From the NCBI GenBank assembly GCA_946544695.1, contig CAMNMO010000010.1:1-20808 (forward strand): a stretch of 20,808 bases of DNA. The letters run 5' to 3'. A program made the position numbers and the translations under genes. Below are positions 6,103-13,552 of this stretch, in pieces (the first letter of the stretch is position 1; every line of letters starts with the position of its first letter). The stretch comes from an uncultured Ruminococcus sp. GTDB taxonomy: Bacteria > Bacillota > Clostridia > Oscillospirales > Ruminococcaceae. The notes beneath the pieces were generated by a model. It did no database searches and was not told where the DNA came from. It worked only from the letters and a program-made list of their open reading frames with translations.

Positions 6103-8805
6103 ATGCTGGACATTGTCCTATTATGTACTGACCACGGCAAGACCAAGCAGCAGCTGAACAGACTGCTGATGACCTCCTGCTTTGAGGACGGCGAGATAGA
6201 TGTGACCATCGCCGATTTCACGGGAGACCTGAAAATAACCAAGCAGGACGGCGTGCACACCTTTGACGCCAGCAAGATGACGCTGGGCAAGGGACTGAAT
6301 GCAGCGCTGGACAAGACTTCGGGCGAACTGATAATGTTCGCTGCCACCGACGGCAAATACACTGACAAGGGTCTGAAACGGATAATTTCAGTGACCAAGC
6401 GCACGGGCATAAGTTCGCTGCACCCCTGGTATACCAATTCCAACGGCGAAGTGGTATCCGTGACAGGTTTCAAGATAAACACCGACAGAAAGGATTCCAT
6501 GCTGGTAGACCTGACTGTCAGCCCTGAGAAATTCCACCTGTGCTTTGCAGCTTTTGCATTCAGGAAGGAACTGTTCGACGGCAGACGATTTGATGAAGAC
6601 CTGCCGCTGGAATGCGAGCATAAACTGCTGATGGAAATGCTTGACAGCAACGGCAAGTATACCTTTATAGATGAACAGTTCCTGATGATAGACCCGCCCG
6701 AACTGGATTTCTTCAACTATTCGCCGCAGTTCGACAGGGGCTGGTATGAGGAATGCATGGACGATTTCCTCATAGATGCGGTCAAGGACGATTCTTCGGA
6801 ATTCGTGCAGAGGTTCGTGCTTTACATGATATTATGCAGATACGCATGCAACATGAATGAGAGAGACAAGGGACTTCTCAATCCCGAGGAAGCACAGGCA
6901 TTCTTTGACAGAACAGGCAAAGCACTGAGAAACATCGACGATGTGGTCATCGCAAGCTGCAACATACTCAACGGCAAAAGCATAGTGCCCAAGTTCCTGT
7001 CGCTGAACCTGCTGAGAATGAAGTACGGCGATGAAAACCTGCTGCCCACCATCTCAGCCACCGCAGGCGAGATATCCGCACATATCGGCGGGGCACAGAT
7101 ATGGAAGCTGGACGGCACCAAGATAGAGTTCAAGTCGGTTTACAGCGATGACGAAAAGCTGGTAATGGACGGTTTCTTCCCGGGTGTGTATGCTTTCCCC
7201 GAGGGCGGCATGAAGATAATCGCACTGATAAACCAGAGTATCCCCTACCCTGTAAGGGAGAACCATATCTACGCACTCAACAAATTCTTCAATATATCCG
7301 CAAAGGGCAACTACACATTCTGCTTCACACTGCCCCTTGCAAGCCTTGAAAGGGTAAAGAGCATTTCCTTCTGGCTGGTATACAAGGGCAGAAAATATCC
7401 CCTTGATGTCACATTCATCAGGGCGATGTCAAAGTTCAGCAACATGAAAACTTCCTACTGGGTATGCGACAAGAGCATTATCAGCGTTGACCACGGCAGC
7501 AGGAGTTTTATGGTCGAGCCGCTGACAAAGAAGGCTCACCGCCATCACGAGCTGGCTTTCCTGCATGCGATGTGGAAGGGCACAAAGGGTACATGGAGAC
7601 TGAAAATGGTCGGCAACCGTGTGCTTTACTGGGTGACAAAGCCGTTCTACAAGAACAAGAAGATCTGGCTGACTCAGGACAAGCTGTTCAAGGCGGGCGA
7701 CAACGGCGAGTATTTCTACCGCTATGTCAAGGCACATCAGCCTGACGGCATAAAGATATACTACGTGGTGGACAAGAAGTCCCCCGACTATCCCAGACTC
7801 AAAAAGGAATTCGACACCGTGCTGGTATTTAGCTCGCTCAAACACCGCATAATTGCGCTGCATACCGACCTGATGCTTGCCACACATGTTGACACACTGA
7901 CCTGCAACGGCTACTACGGTGCGATACAGAAGTACTTCAAGGACCTGTACAACGCAAGGGTGGTATGCCTGGCACACGGACTTACCATACAGCGCATAGC
8001 GCAGTATCAGAACAGAGTTTTCGATAATACCCAGCTCTACTTCTTCGCATCGAAATACGAGGTGAAGAACGTCAGCCACGATGTGTATGACTATTTCGAT
8101 GAGAGGGCACTCTGCCTGACAGGTCACGCAAGGTATGACGGACTGAAGAGCAAGGACAAGAAGATAATACTGATAACCCCGACATGGCGCCGCTCGGTGA
8201 CTACGGGCAAGGCTGCTAAGGGTCAGGTATACGGTCACAGCTCGAACTTCGTGCACAGTGACTACTACAAGATATACAACGGACTCATCAATGATGAGCG
8301 CCTGATAAAGACAGCCAAAGAACACGGCTACCGCATAGTCTACCTGCTGCACCCTGCCATGAGCAGCCAGCTGGAGGACTTTGAAAAGAGCGACGGCGTG
8401 GATATAGTTGCTGCGGCAAGCGATATAAGCTACGAAAAGATACTGACCGAATCAAGCCTGATGGTCACTGACTATTCGGGCGTGCAGTTCGACTTTGCTT
8501 ATATGAAAAAGCCGCTGGTATACTATCACCCCGATATACTTCCTCCTCAGTATGAGGCAGGCGGTCTGGAATATGAGACGATGGGCTTCGGTCCGATATG
8601 CCGTGACCATAAGCAGATAGTCGATACACTGTGCGGCTATATCGAGCGCAGCTGCGTGATGGAGGATATGTACAAGGAACGTGTTGACGATTTCTTCCAG
8701 TATTCCGACCACAACAACTGTGAGCGTATATTCAAGAAGGTCATGGAATTCCAGAACAGGTTTGACAAGGTCAATGAATATGAATATATCAAGGAGGCCG
8801 AATGA
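6103..8805 (+). CDS. large fusion: degenerate GT-A-like domain plus polyol-phosphate transferase
   Basis: This 900-residue protein appears to have four parts. Residues 1-215 resemble a family 2 glycosyltransferase, including GKGLNAALDKTSGELIMF (62-79), but at the expected DxD site only ATDGK (81-85) is present, so metal/nucleotide-sugar binding may be lost. Residues ~215-320 are largely helical. About 330-440 is a beta-rich, Ig-like stretch. From ~480 a CDP-glycerol glycerophosphotransferase domain follows: a DNGEYFYRY entry motif (533-541), LAHGLT (623-628), GHARYDG (674-680), TPTWRR (692-697), LLHP (748-751) and TDYSGVQFD (789-797), with all key residues present. This suggests a polymerase extending polyol-phosphate chains, possibly with a non-catalytic acceptor-binding head. 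AAGGTGAT at 6087-6094 is ideally spaced from ATG 6103. The stop overlaps the acyltransferase start, indicating coupling. Confidence 0.88.
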   Translation: MLDIVLLCTDHGKTKQQLNRLLMTSCFEDGEIDVTIADFTGDLKITKQDGVHTFDASKMTLGKGLNAALDKTSGELIMFAATDGKYTDKGLKRIISVTKRTGISSLHPWYTNSNGEVVSVTGFKINTDRKDSMLVDLTVSPEKFHLCFAAFAFRKELFDGRRFDEDLPLECEHKLLMEMLDSNGKYTFIDEQFLMIDPPELDFFNYSPQFDRGWYEECMDDFLIDAVKDDSSEFVQRFVLYMILCRYACNMNERDKGLLNPEEAQAFFDRTGKALRNIDDVVIASCNILNGKSIVPKFLSLNLLRMKYGDENLLPTISATAGEISAHIGGAQIWKLDGTKIEFKSVYSDDEKLVMDGFFPGVYAFPEGGMKIIALINQSIPYPVRENHIYALNKFFNISAKGNYTFCFTLPLASLERVKSISFWLVYKGRKYPLDVTFIRAMSKFSNMKTSYWVCDKSIISVDHGSRSFMVEPLTKKAHRHHELAFLHAMWKGTKGTWRLKMVGNRVLYWVTKPFYKNKKIWLTQDKLFKAGDNGEYFYRYVKAHQPDGIKIYYVVDKKSPDYPRLKKEFDTVLVFSSLKHRIIALHTDLMLATHVDTLTCNGYYGAIQKYFKDLYNARVVCLAHGLTIQRIAQYQNRVFDNTQLYFFASKYEVKNVSHDVYDYFDERALCLTGHARYDGLKSKDKKIILITPTWRRSVTTGKAAKGQVYGHSSNFVHSDYYKIYNGLINDERLIKTAKEHGYRIVYLLHPAMSSQLEDFEKSDGVDIVAAASDISYEKILTESSLMVTDYSGVQFDFAYMKKPLVYYHPDILPPQYEAGGLEYETMGFGPICRDHKQIVDTLCGYIERSCVMEDMYKERVDDFFQYSDHNNCERIFKKVMEFQNRFDKVNEYEYIKEAE

Positions 8806-9875
8806 TGAGCCTTCTGGGATACACTTCAAAGGAATACAAGGACGAGCGTGGCAGAGACTACTATTTTGACAATGCCAAGTTCATACTGATATTTTTCGTG
8901 GTGCTGGCACACGCTGTCAGCCCGCTTCAGTACACCATGCCTAAGGTGGCGGCAGTGTGGAAGATGATAAACGCACTGCACATGCCCTGCATGATCTTCA
9001 TAACAGGCTACTTTGCCAAAAGCTACATCAGGGACGGCGTGGTAAAAACGCAGCGCCTTGTGACCTACGTGGTATACTACATGGCAGCACAGATCGCAGT
9101 TTCGCTGTTTGAATACTTTGTGCTGAACGACCACAACATAGGCAAATCATTCTTCTTCCCACGGTCATCGCTGTGGTACCTGATGTGCATGATCTGGTGG
9201 TTCGGTTTTCTGCCCTACATATACAAGATAAAGCCGAAATTCATGCTTATAGGCGCATTCATCGTTGCGATGCTTGCAGGCTATGACAACAAGGCGGGCG
9301 ATTTTCTCAGCGTACTGAGAATGGTCAACCACTTCCCTTTCTTCCTGATAGGCTACTATTTCAAGAAAGACTGGCTGTTCAAGTTCCGCAATATCTGGAC
9401 TCAGCTGGGCGCAATACTCATATCGGGTGCCATGCTGGTGTGGACATACTTCCATCTGGAGGTCATACCAAACCGCATAATCACCTGCAATTTCAGCTAC
9501 TATGACGCAAACCTGAAAACCATGACTTCAATGTCCACCATGTTTATACACAGGATATGCTTCTATCTGGCGGCGATAACGCTGTGCACCTGCTTTCTGC
9601 TGCTGGTGCCCAGAGGAAAGGCATTCTTCACACGGTTCGGTTCAAGGACTTTGCAGGTCTACATACTGCACAGGTTCCTTTACCTGTCAGAAAGCAAGTT
9701 CGGCTGGTATGAACCTTTTCTCGGTTCTGCCAAAGGTGCGTTCGCAATGGCAGGCATAGCGCTGGCAGTAACACTGATACTTTCACTCAAGCCATTTGAA
9801 TATCCGTTTATATGGCTGGGAAAAATAAAACTCAAACCTTTTGAGACCAACAACGACGACAAGGTCAAGGTATGA
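8805..9875 (+). CDS. membrane acyltransferase (acyltransferase 3 family)
   Basis: This 356-residue polytopic protein has about ten membrane helices. The opening YYFDNAKFILIFFVVLAHA (19-37) places the conserved His36 at the end of the first helix, as in acyltransferase-3/OafA-type O-acyltransferases. NALHMPCMIFITGYFAKSY (57-75) matches the second family block; the best fit is the branch annotated as fucose-4-O-acetylase-like. Such proteins transfer acetyl or other acyl groups to sugars or polyols of surface glycans across the membrane. Two ATGs are adjacent: 8802 overlaps the previous stop by four bases but is only 4 bases from AAGGAGG (8791-8797). ATG 8805 has 7-base spacing and is preferred. 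Decoration of the polymer made by the two upstream transferases is the likely role, by context. Confidence 0.87.
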   Translation: MSLLGYTSKEYKDERGRDYYFDNAKFILIFFVVLAHAVSPLQYTMPKVAAVWKMINALHMPCMIFITGYFAKSYIRDGVVKTQRLVTYVVYYMAAQIAVSLFEYFVLNDHNIGKSFFFPRSSLWYLMCMIWWFGFLPYIYKIKPKFMLIGAFIVAMLAGYDNKAGDFLSVLRMVNHFPFFLIGYYFKKDWLFKFRNIWTQLGAILISGAMLVWTYFHLEVIPNRIITCNFSYYDANLKTMTSMSTMFIHRICFYLAAITLCTCFLLLVPRGKAFFTRFGSRTLQVYILHRFLYLSESKFGWYEPFLGSAKGAFAMAGIALAVTLILSLKPFEYPFIWLGKIKLKPFETNNDDKVKV

Positions 9876-9894
9876 AATCAAGGAGGATAAAATT

Positions 9895-10647
9895 ATGAAC
9901 ATCGCAGTTATTTTCGCAGGCGGCAGCGGCGTCAGAATGGGCGCAGGCATACCCAAGCAGTTCCTGGAGATCAACGGCAAGCCCATCATCGTGCACACTC
10001 TTGAACTCTTTGAGAACCACAACGAGATCGACAAGATATACATCGTTATGCTCAACGATTATATCCCCTACATGAACAAGCTGGTCAAGAGATTTGCGCT
10101 GAACAAGGTCTGCGGCATTGTTGCAGGCGGCGAGACCGGTCAGGACTCCATCTACAACGGTCTTAAAAAGGCACAGAGCGAGAACCCTGATGATTCCATC
10201 GTGCTGATACATGACGGTGTACGCCCCTGGGTCAGCTATGACACCATTTCCCGCAACATCGCAGGCGTTAAGGAGAACGGCAATGCCATCACCTGCACAC
10301 CCTGCTTTGAGACCATACTGATGTCCACCACAGGCAAGACTGTCGAGACAGTTCCCTACCGCAAGGACACCTACGCTGCACAGGCACCTCAGAGTTTCTA
10401 CCTGGGTGAGATAATCGCAGATCACGACAAGGTACGTAAGACTGAGAACCGTTATGACAACCTGGTGGATTCCTGCACACTGATAAAGAGTCTGGGCAAG
10501 GAAGCACACATGGTAGAGGGCAACAGGGGCAACATCAAGGTAACCACCCCTGAGGACGTTTATATGTACCGTGCACTTATCCAGTACCGTGAGAACGAAC
10601 AGGCATTCGGCATCGGTTCCACCCCCGATATACTCAAGCAGAAATAA
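9895..10647 (+). CDS. IspD/TarI-type cytidylyltransferase (probably makes a CDP-polyol)
   Basis: This 250-residue cytoplasmic enzyme uses CTP to activate a polyol or sugar phosphate. Nucleotide-binding AGGSGVRMG (8-16) is followed by the conserved PKQF (K21). HDGVRP (106-111), QAPQSF (163-168) and NIKVTTPEDV (213-222) are also present. These motifs are shared by IspD (methylerythritol 4-phosphate, isoprenoid path) and TarI (ribitol 5-phosphate, teichoic acid). The TarI-like reading is favoured because the gene closes an operon of two CDP-polyol transferases and an acyltransferase. No TarJ-type reductase is in view, so the polyol phosphate must come from elsewhere, and other polyols (arabinitol, mannitol) are possible. 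An in-frame TTG at 9841 overlaps the acyltransferase gene; ATG 9895 behind AGGAGG (9881-9886) is chosen. Confidence 0.87.
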   Translation: MNIAVIFAGGSGVRMGAGIPKQFLEINGKPIIVHTLELFENHNEIDKIYIVMLNDYIPYMNKLVKRFALNKVCGIVAGGETGQDSIYNGLKKAQSENPDDSIVLIHDGVRPWVSYDTISRNIAGVKENGNAITCTPCFETILMSTTGKTVETVPYRKDTYAAQAPQSFYLGEIIADHDKVRKTENRYDNLVDSCTLIKSLGKEAHMVEGNRGNIKVTTPEDVYMYRALIQYRENEQAFGIGSTPDILKQK

Positions 10648-10664
10648 TAAGCATATCTATGCAT

Positions 10665-10706
10665 AAAAACGCCGTGGGAAATACATTCCCACGGCGTTTG
10701 TTTTTA
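10665..10706. terminator. bidirectional intrinsic terminator between convergent genes
   Basis: A perfect 14-base stem, AAACGCCGTGGGAA (10667-10680) with TTCCCACGGCGTTT (10686-10699), has a five-base loop. GTTTTTATT follows on the + strand, and the five A bases before the stem give a T-run on the - strand. It ends both the polymer operon and the SGNH lipoprotein gene. Confidence 0.92.
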
Positions 10707-10717
10707 TTGCTTTGTCA

Positions 10718-12094
10718 TCAGCTGATAAGCCAGTTGAGTATCTGGAAATCAGGTCTGACATCGCCGTTGATGACCTCAACGGTGACAGTGTGTTCGGCTG
10801 CTTCATCAGATGAGAATATCTCGTCAGCCTTTGCATAGTTGCCCCAGCCTCCGGGGAAATCGCCGTCGATGATGACAGGTTCGTTGTCGTCCACGGTGAC
10901 AGCGACCTGACCGAAGGTGCCCTTTGTGTTCTTCATGTACAGCATGCCGAGATTCCTGCAATTTATCTTGAAGGTGGCGCTGCCGCCCTCCTCGGTGCCC
11001 CAGCCGCCGTTGAAGTTCTGGAACTGTATGCGCTTGGTGAATGTGCCCGCATCTACCACCTCGACAGTTTCGGGAGTATCCATCGAACCGAGAGTAGCAC
11101 CTGCGAACTTATCACCTGTGGGTGACTCGACTGCTGCGGGGTCAAACGGGGTTACTTCCTTGTTCTCGCTGTCCAGGTCTGCCTTGACCTGTTCAAACAG
11201 ATTCAGCACGCACTGCGCCATCACAGCATGGCCTGCATCGTTGGGGTGAACGTTGTCGTTTGAGGTATCCTGCCATGTAAAGTTGCCCGCATCTATCTCG
11301 GGGATTATCGCATCGTGGTAGGATATCATGGGGATATCATAGGTCTGTGCCACTGCAAGGTGCGCATTCTGGGGAGAACCGCCGCCCTCTGTTGAGGGTT
11401 CGATGATGATGACTGCGGGGTTATTGGGCATGGCAAGGCACTGTCTCACAAGGCTGTCCATTGTGGACTGATACAGTTCGTTGTCCTGGTCATTGATGAA
11501 CTCGATGAAGATTATATCGCTCTCCTCGGGCACATCTCTGTAAGCCCTGTGCACTGCGCAGTAGGAATCCGTTGCGCCTATGCCCGCATTTGTGCCCATC
11601 ACATAGAAGCCCATGTTCTCCTCCCACCAGGCGGTTATCAGGTTGGCATACTGCTTTGCTGAACCTGTTGCGCCGGTGCCTGCGGTGATGGAGTCACCCA
11701 GATAGCAGATGTTGGTTATCGCCTTCGGGTCATCTATGGCACGCTGAAGCTTGGCTGCAAGGCGTGAAGTATCACCGTGGTTCAGCAGTGACCTGCCCAG
11801 CATATTTTCGGTGGCGCCCTGTGTGAAATCATAAGGACCGTCATTTACGGGGTACTGTGCAAGCAGCACATCTGACGGAGAACCGTCTCCGCTTTCGGCG
11901 GCATCGTCGCCTGTGTTTTCAGCACCCTCATCTTCTGCGGGGGGTTCGCTCTCAGCATCACCATCGTCGGACTTTTCTGCCTGTACGGCAGTTGTCTCCG
12001 CCTTCGACGAAGCAGTGTCGGTACTGTCACCGCAGCCTGCGAACGCTGCTGAACAGATACACAGTGCAAGTATCATAGCGATCGTTTTTTTCAT
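10718..12094 (-). CDS. secreted SGNH/GDSL hydrolase lipoprotein
   Basis: This 458-residue protein has a lipoprotein signal peptide ending in the lipobox FAGC, so Cys21 would be lipidated and the protein held on the outer face of the membrane. Residues ~30-75 are a Ser/Glu/Asp/Ala-rich linker. The SGNH domain spans ~95-305: YLGDSITAG with the nucleophile S135, NAGIG (G171), FINDQ (N201) and DNVHPN with D280 and H283, a complete catalytic set. A C-terminal beta-rich module (~345-458), rich in Trp and Gly, may bind carbohydrate, as in two-domain acetyl-xylan or cell-wall esterases. Likely activity is deacylation of a polysaccharide. The start at 12094 has AAAGGAAAA upstream; an ATG at 12112 lacks a ribosome binding site and would spoil the signal peptide. 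It has its own promoter and converges on the polymer operon. Confidence 0.88.
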   Translation of the reverse strand: MKKTIAMILALCICSAAFAGCGDSTDTASSKAETTAVQAEKSDDGDAESEPPAEDEGAENTGDDAAESGDGSPSDVLLAQYPVNDGPYDFTQGATENMLGRSLLNHGDTSRLAAKLQRAIDDPKAITNICYLGDSITAGTGATGSAKQYANLITAWWEENMGFYVMGTNAGIGATDSYCAVHRAYRDVPEESDIIFIEFINDQDNELYQSTMDSLVRQCLAMPNNPAVIIIEPSTEGGGSPQNAHLAVAQTYDIPMISYHDAIIPEIDAGNFTWQDTSNDNVHPNDAGHAVMAQCVLNLFEQVKADLDSENKEVTPFDPAAVESPTGDKFAGATLGSMDTPETVEVVDAGTFTKRIQFQNFNGGWGTEEGGSATFKINCRNLGMLYMKNTKGTFGQVAVTVDDNEPVIIDGDFPGGWGNYAKADEIFSSDEAAEHTVTVEVINGDVRPDFQILNWLIS

Positions 12095-12128
12095 GTCTGA
12101 TTTTCCTTTCATATCACAATATCCTTCT

Positions 12129-12140
12129 GCCGTTAACGGC
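12129..12140. promoter_or_regulatory. operator-like palindrome in the SGNH gene leader
   Basis: GCCGTTAACGGC is a perfect 12-base palindrome lying about 12-23 bases into the predicted - strand transcript, just downstream of the promoter. Its position fits a repressor roadblock site, or a short RNA hairpin. No matching regulator is identified. Confidence 0.4.
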
Positions 12141-12158
12141 TATACCTTTTGTGCCTAT

Positions 12159-12187
12159 ATTATACAACATCTTTATGAATTTTTCAA
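12159..12187 (-). promoter_or_regulatory. promoter of the SGNH lipoprotein gene
   Basis: On the - strand, TTGAAA (12187-12182) and a perfect TATAAT (12164-12159) are separated by 17 bases. Five of six -35 bases match consensus. Transcription would start near 12152, leaving a leader of about 58 nt to ATG at 12094. Confidence 0.8.
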
Positions 12188-12345
12188 TAGGTGAACGATT
12201 TTTTTATCAGCCTGCAAGCCCTGAATTTTCAGCGACGTGCTGCGGTGATAACAATATCATATCAGTCGGATAGTTTGTTAAAAAAAAGGAAAAATATGTT
12301 GTGCATAGTGCCGAAAAAGTCGTTTTAATTTTGTCCTGTTGCATA
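12188..12345. other. divergent intergenic region, no gene seen
   Basis: This A/T-rich stretch between two divergent promoters holds runs of T (12210-12215) and A (12280s) but no credible frame with a ribosome binding site. With the two leaders it makes a 350-base gene-free gap. It probably serves only as upstream promoter DNA. Confidence 0.5.
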
Positions 12346-12365
12346 TAGCAAATTCAGGCAAAAAA

Positions 12366-12374
12366 TGCTATAAT
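12366..12374 (+). promoter_or_regulatory. extended -10 promoter of the adaptor/permease operon
   Basis: TGCTATAAT (12366-12374) is a perfect extended -10 element. No good -35 box is found at 16-18 bases; TTGCAT at 12339-12344 is too far away (24 bases). Extended -10 promoters can work without a -35 box. A small hairpin, CGGC (12405-12408) with GCCG (12413-12416), lies in the leader. Confidence 0.6.
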
Positions 12375-12446
12375 AAATTAGTATGCAGACTATACTGTAA
12401 CCTTCGGCAAAAGCCGTTTACTATGATACTCACGGAGGTCAAGATG

Positions 12447-13508
12447 ATGAGTATGAGATATATTTCAAGACTATTGCGCCGTGCTGTGCCTGCGATAATG
12501 TGCGCAGCTGCGGTGATGATTAGTTCGGGCTGCTACCTGCTGCCCGATGAGGAGGAAGCTGCCATACCGCCTGCGGTAAAGGCAAGCGAGGTCAGCTATA
12601 CCACGGTGACTGCCAAGCGCAAGGATATCGAAAAGAAGCTGACTTCGACAGGCACGGTAACTGCCGAACGTCAGTATGACCTTAGCTATGAAAAACAGAG
12701 CGGTGTCATATCCGAATTCTATGTACGTGCAGGAGACCATGTTGCCGAGGGCGACCCCATCTGCGAGATAGACACCACCGACCTTGACGACCAGATAGCC
12801 GAGAAGGAACTGTATCTGCAAAAGGCAAGGCTGAATGTTGACATGATATGGGAAAGCGGCGGCACACAGGCCCAGATAGACTCGGGGTATATGGGCGTAC
12901 AGCTGATACAGAGAGAGCTTGATAAACTCAAGGAAAACAAGGAGGGCGCAGTGCTGCGCTCGCCGATAGACGGTGTGGTATCACAGCTTGCCGATGTGCG
13001 GGCGGGCGACAGCGTAAGTTCGGGACAGACGGTCGCAACCGTCATTGACACCACTGCGCTGTACATTGCGGTAAAGCCCGATGACCTGACGAAGTTCCCC
13101 GTGGGCACAAAGGTGCAGATACGCATAAATCAGGATTACTATGACGGCGTTGTTTTCATGGACCCCACCTCGCTGGCAGAGCATCAGGCTGAGGTAAAGG
13201 CGAGCCATGAGGAGGAGGACAAGACAGGCATAAGCTACGAAGCCGACACCATCTACGTGCGTTTCGACGGCGATGTCCCCGCTGATGCACTGGGTCAGCT
13301 GGCTGATGTGATACTGGTGCTGGACAAGTCGGAGAATGCAGTGGTCATCTCAAACAATCTCATCAAGAAAGTTGACGGTGAGAAGGTCGTTTACCTGCTG
13401 AAAGACGGCGAAAAGGTGGCTGTGCCCGTTGAGATAGGTCTCAGCACAGGTTCGCAGTCTGAGATACTTTCGGGCGTTGAAGAGGGCGACGAACTGGTGC
13501 TCAAATAA
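12447..13508 (+). CDS. MacA/HlyD-type efflux adaptor lipoprotein
   Basis: This 353-residue protein links an ABC permease to its substrate path outside the membrane. A lipoprotein-like signal ends in ISSGC (Cys29). The biotinyl-lipoyl-like half domains flank a short hairpin: first SGVISEFYVRAGDHVAEGDPI, then a coiled-coil-prone section beginning TDLDDQIAEKELYLQKARL, then LRSPIDGVVSQLADVRAGDSVSSGQ. A beta-barrel region follows, and a membrane-proximal domain ends at EGDELVLK, a usual MacA/RND-adaptor ending. The helical hairpin is short, as in Gram-positive adaptors that need no outer-membrane channel. GGAGG at 12434-12438 serves ATG 12447 (8 bases) or ATG 12444 (5 bases). Longer in-frame starts run upstream through the promoter and are rejected. 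The FtsX-type permease follows after 44 bases. Confidence 0.87.
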   Translation: MSMRYISRLLRRAVPAIMCAAAVMISSGCYLLPDEEEAAIPPAVKASEVSYTTVTAKRKDIEKKLTSTGTVTAERQYDLSYEKQSGVISEFYVRAGDHVAEGDPICEIDTTDLDDQIAEKELYLQKARLNVDMIWESGGTQAQIDSGYMGVQLIQRELDKLKENKEGAVLRSPIDGVVSQLADVRAGDSVSSGQTVATVIDTTALYIAVKPDDLTKFPVGTKVQIRINQDYYDGVVFMDPTSLAEHQAEVKASHEEEDKTGISYEADTIYVRFDGDVPADALGQLADVILVLDKSENAVVISNNLIKKVDGEKVVYLLKDGEKVAVPVEIGLSTGSQSEILSGVEEGDELVLK

Positions 13509-13552
13509 TTCGTTATCATCGACACTAAGATAAGCAAGGAGCAAATACTGTA

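Noticed and set aside
12221..12232. Palindrome-like CTGAATTTTCAG between divergent promoters
   Set aside because: Only five bases pair on each side, the site is not near a -10 or -35 box, and such short AT-rich symmetry is expected by chance.
12339..12446. Longer N-terminus for the efflux adaptor beginning at TTG 12339 or ATG 12424
   Set aside because: The first lies upstream of the -10 element that drives the gene, neither has a ribosome binding site, and both would displace the lipoprotein signal from the N-terminus.
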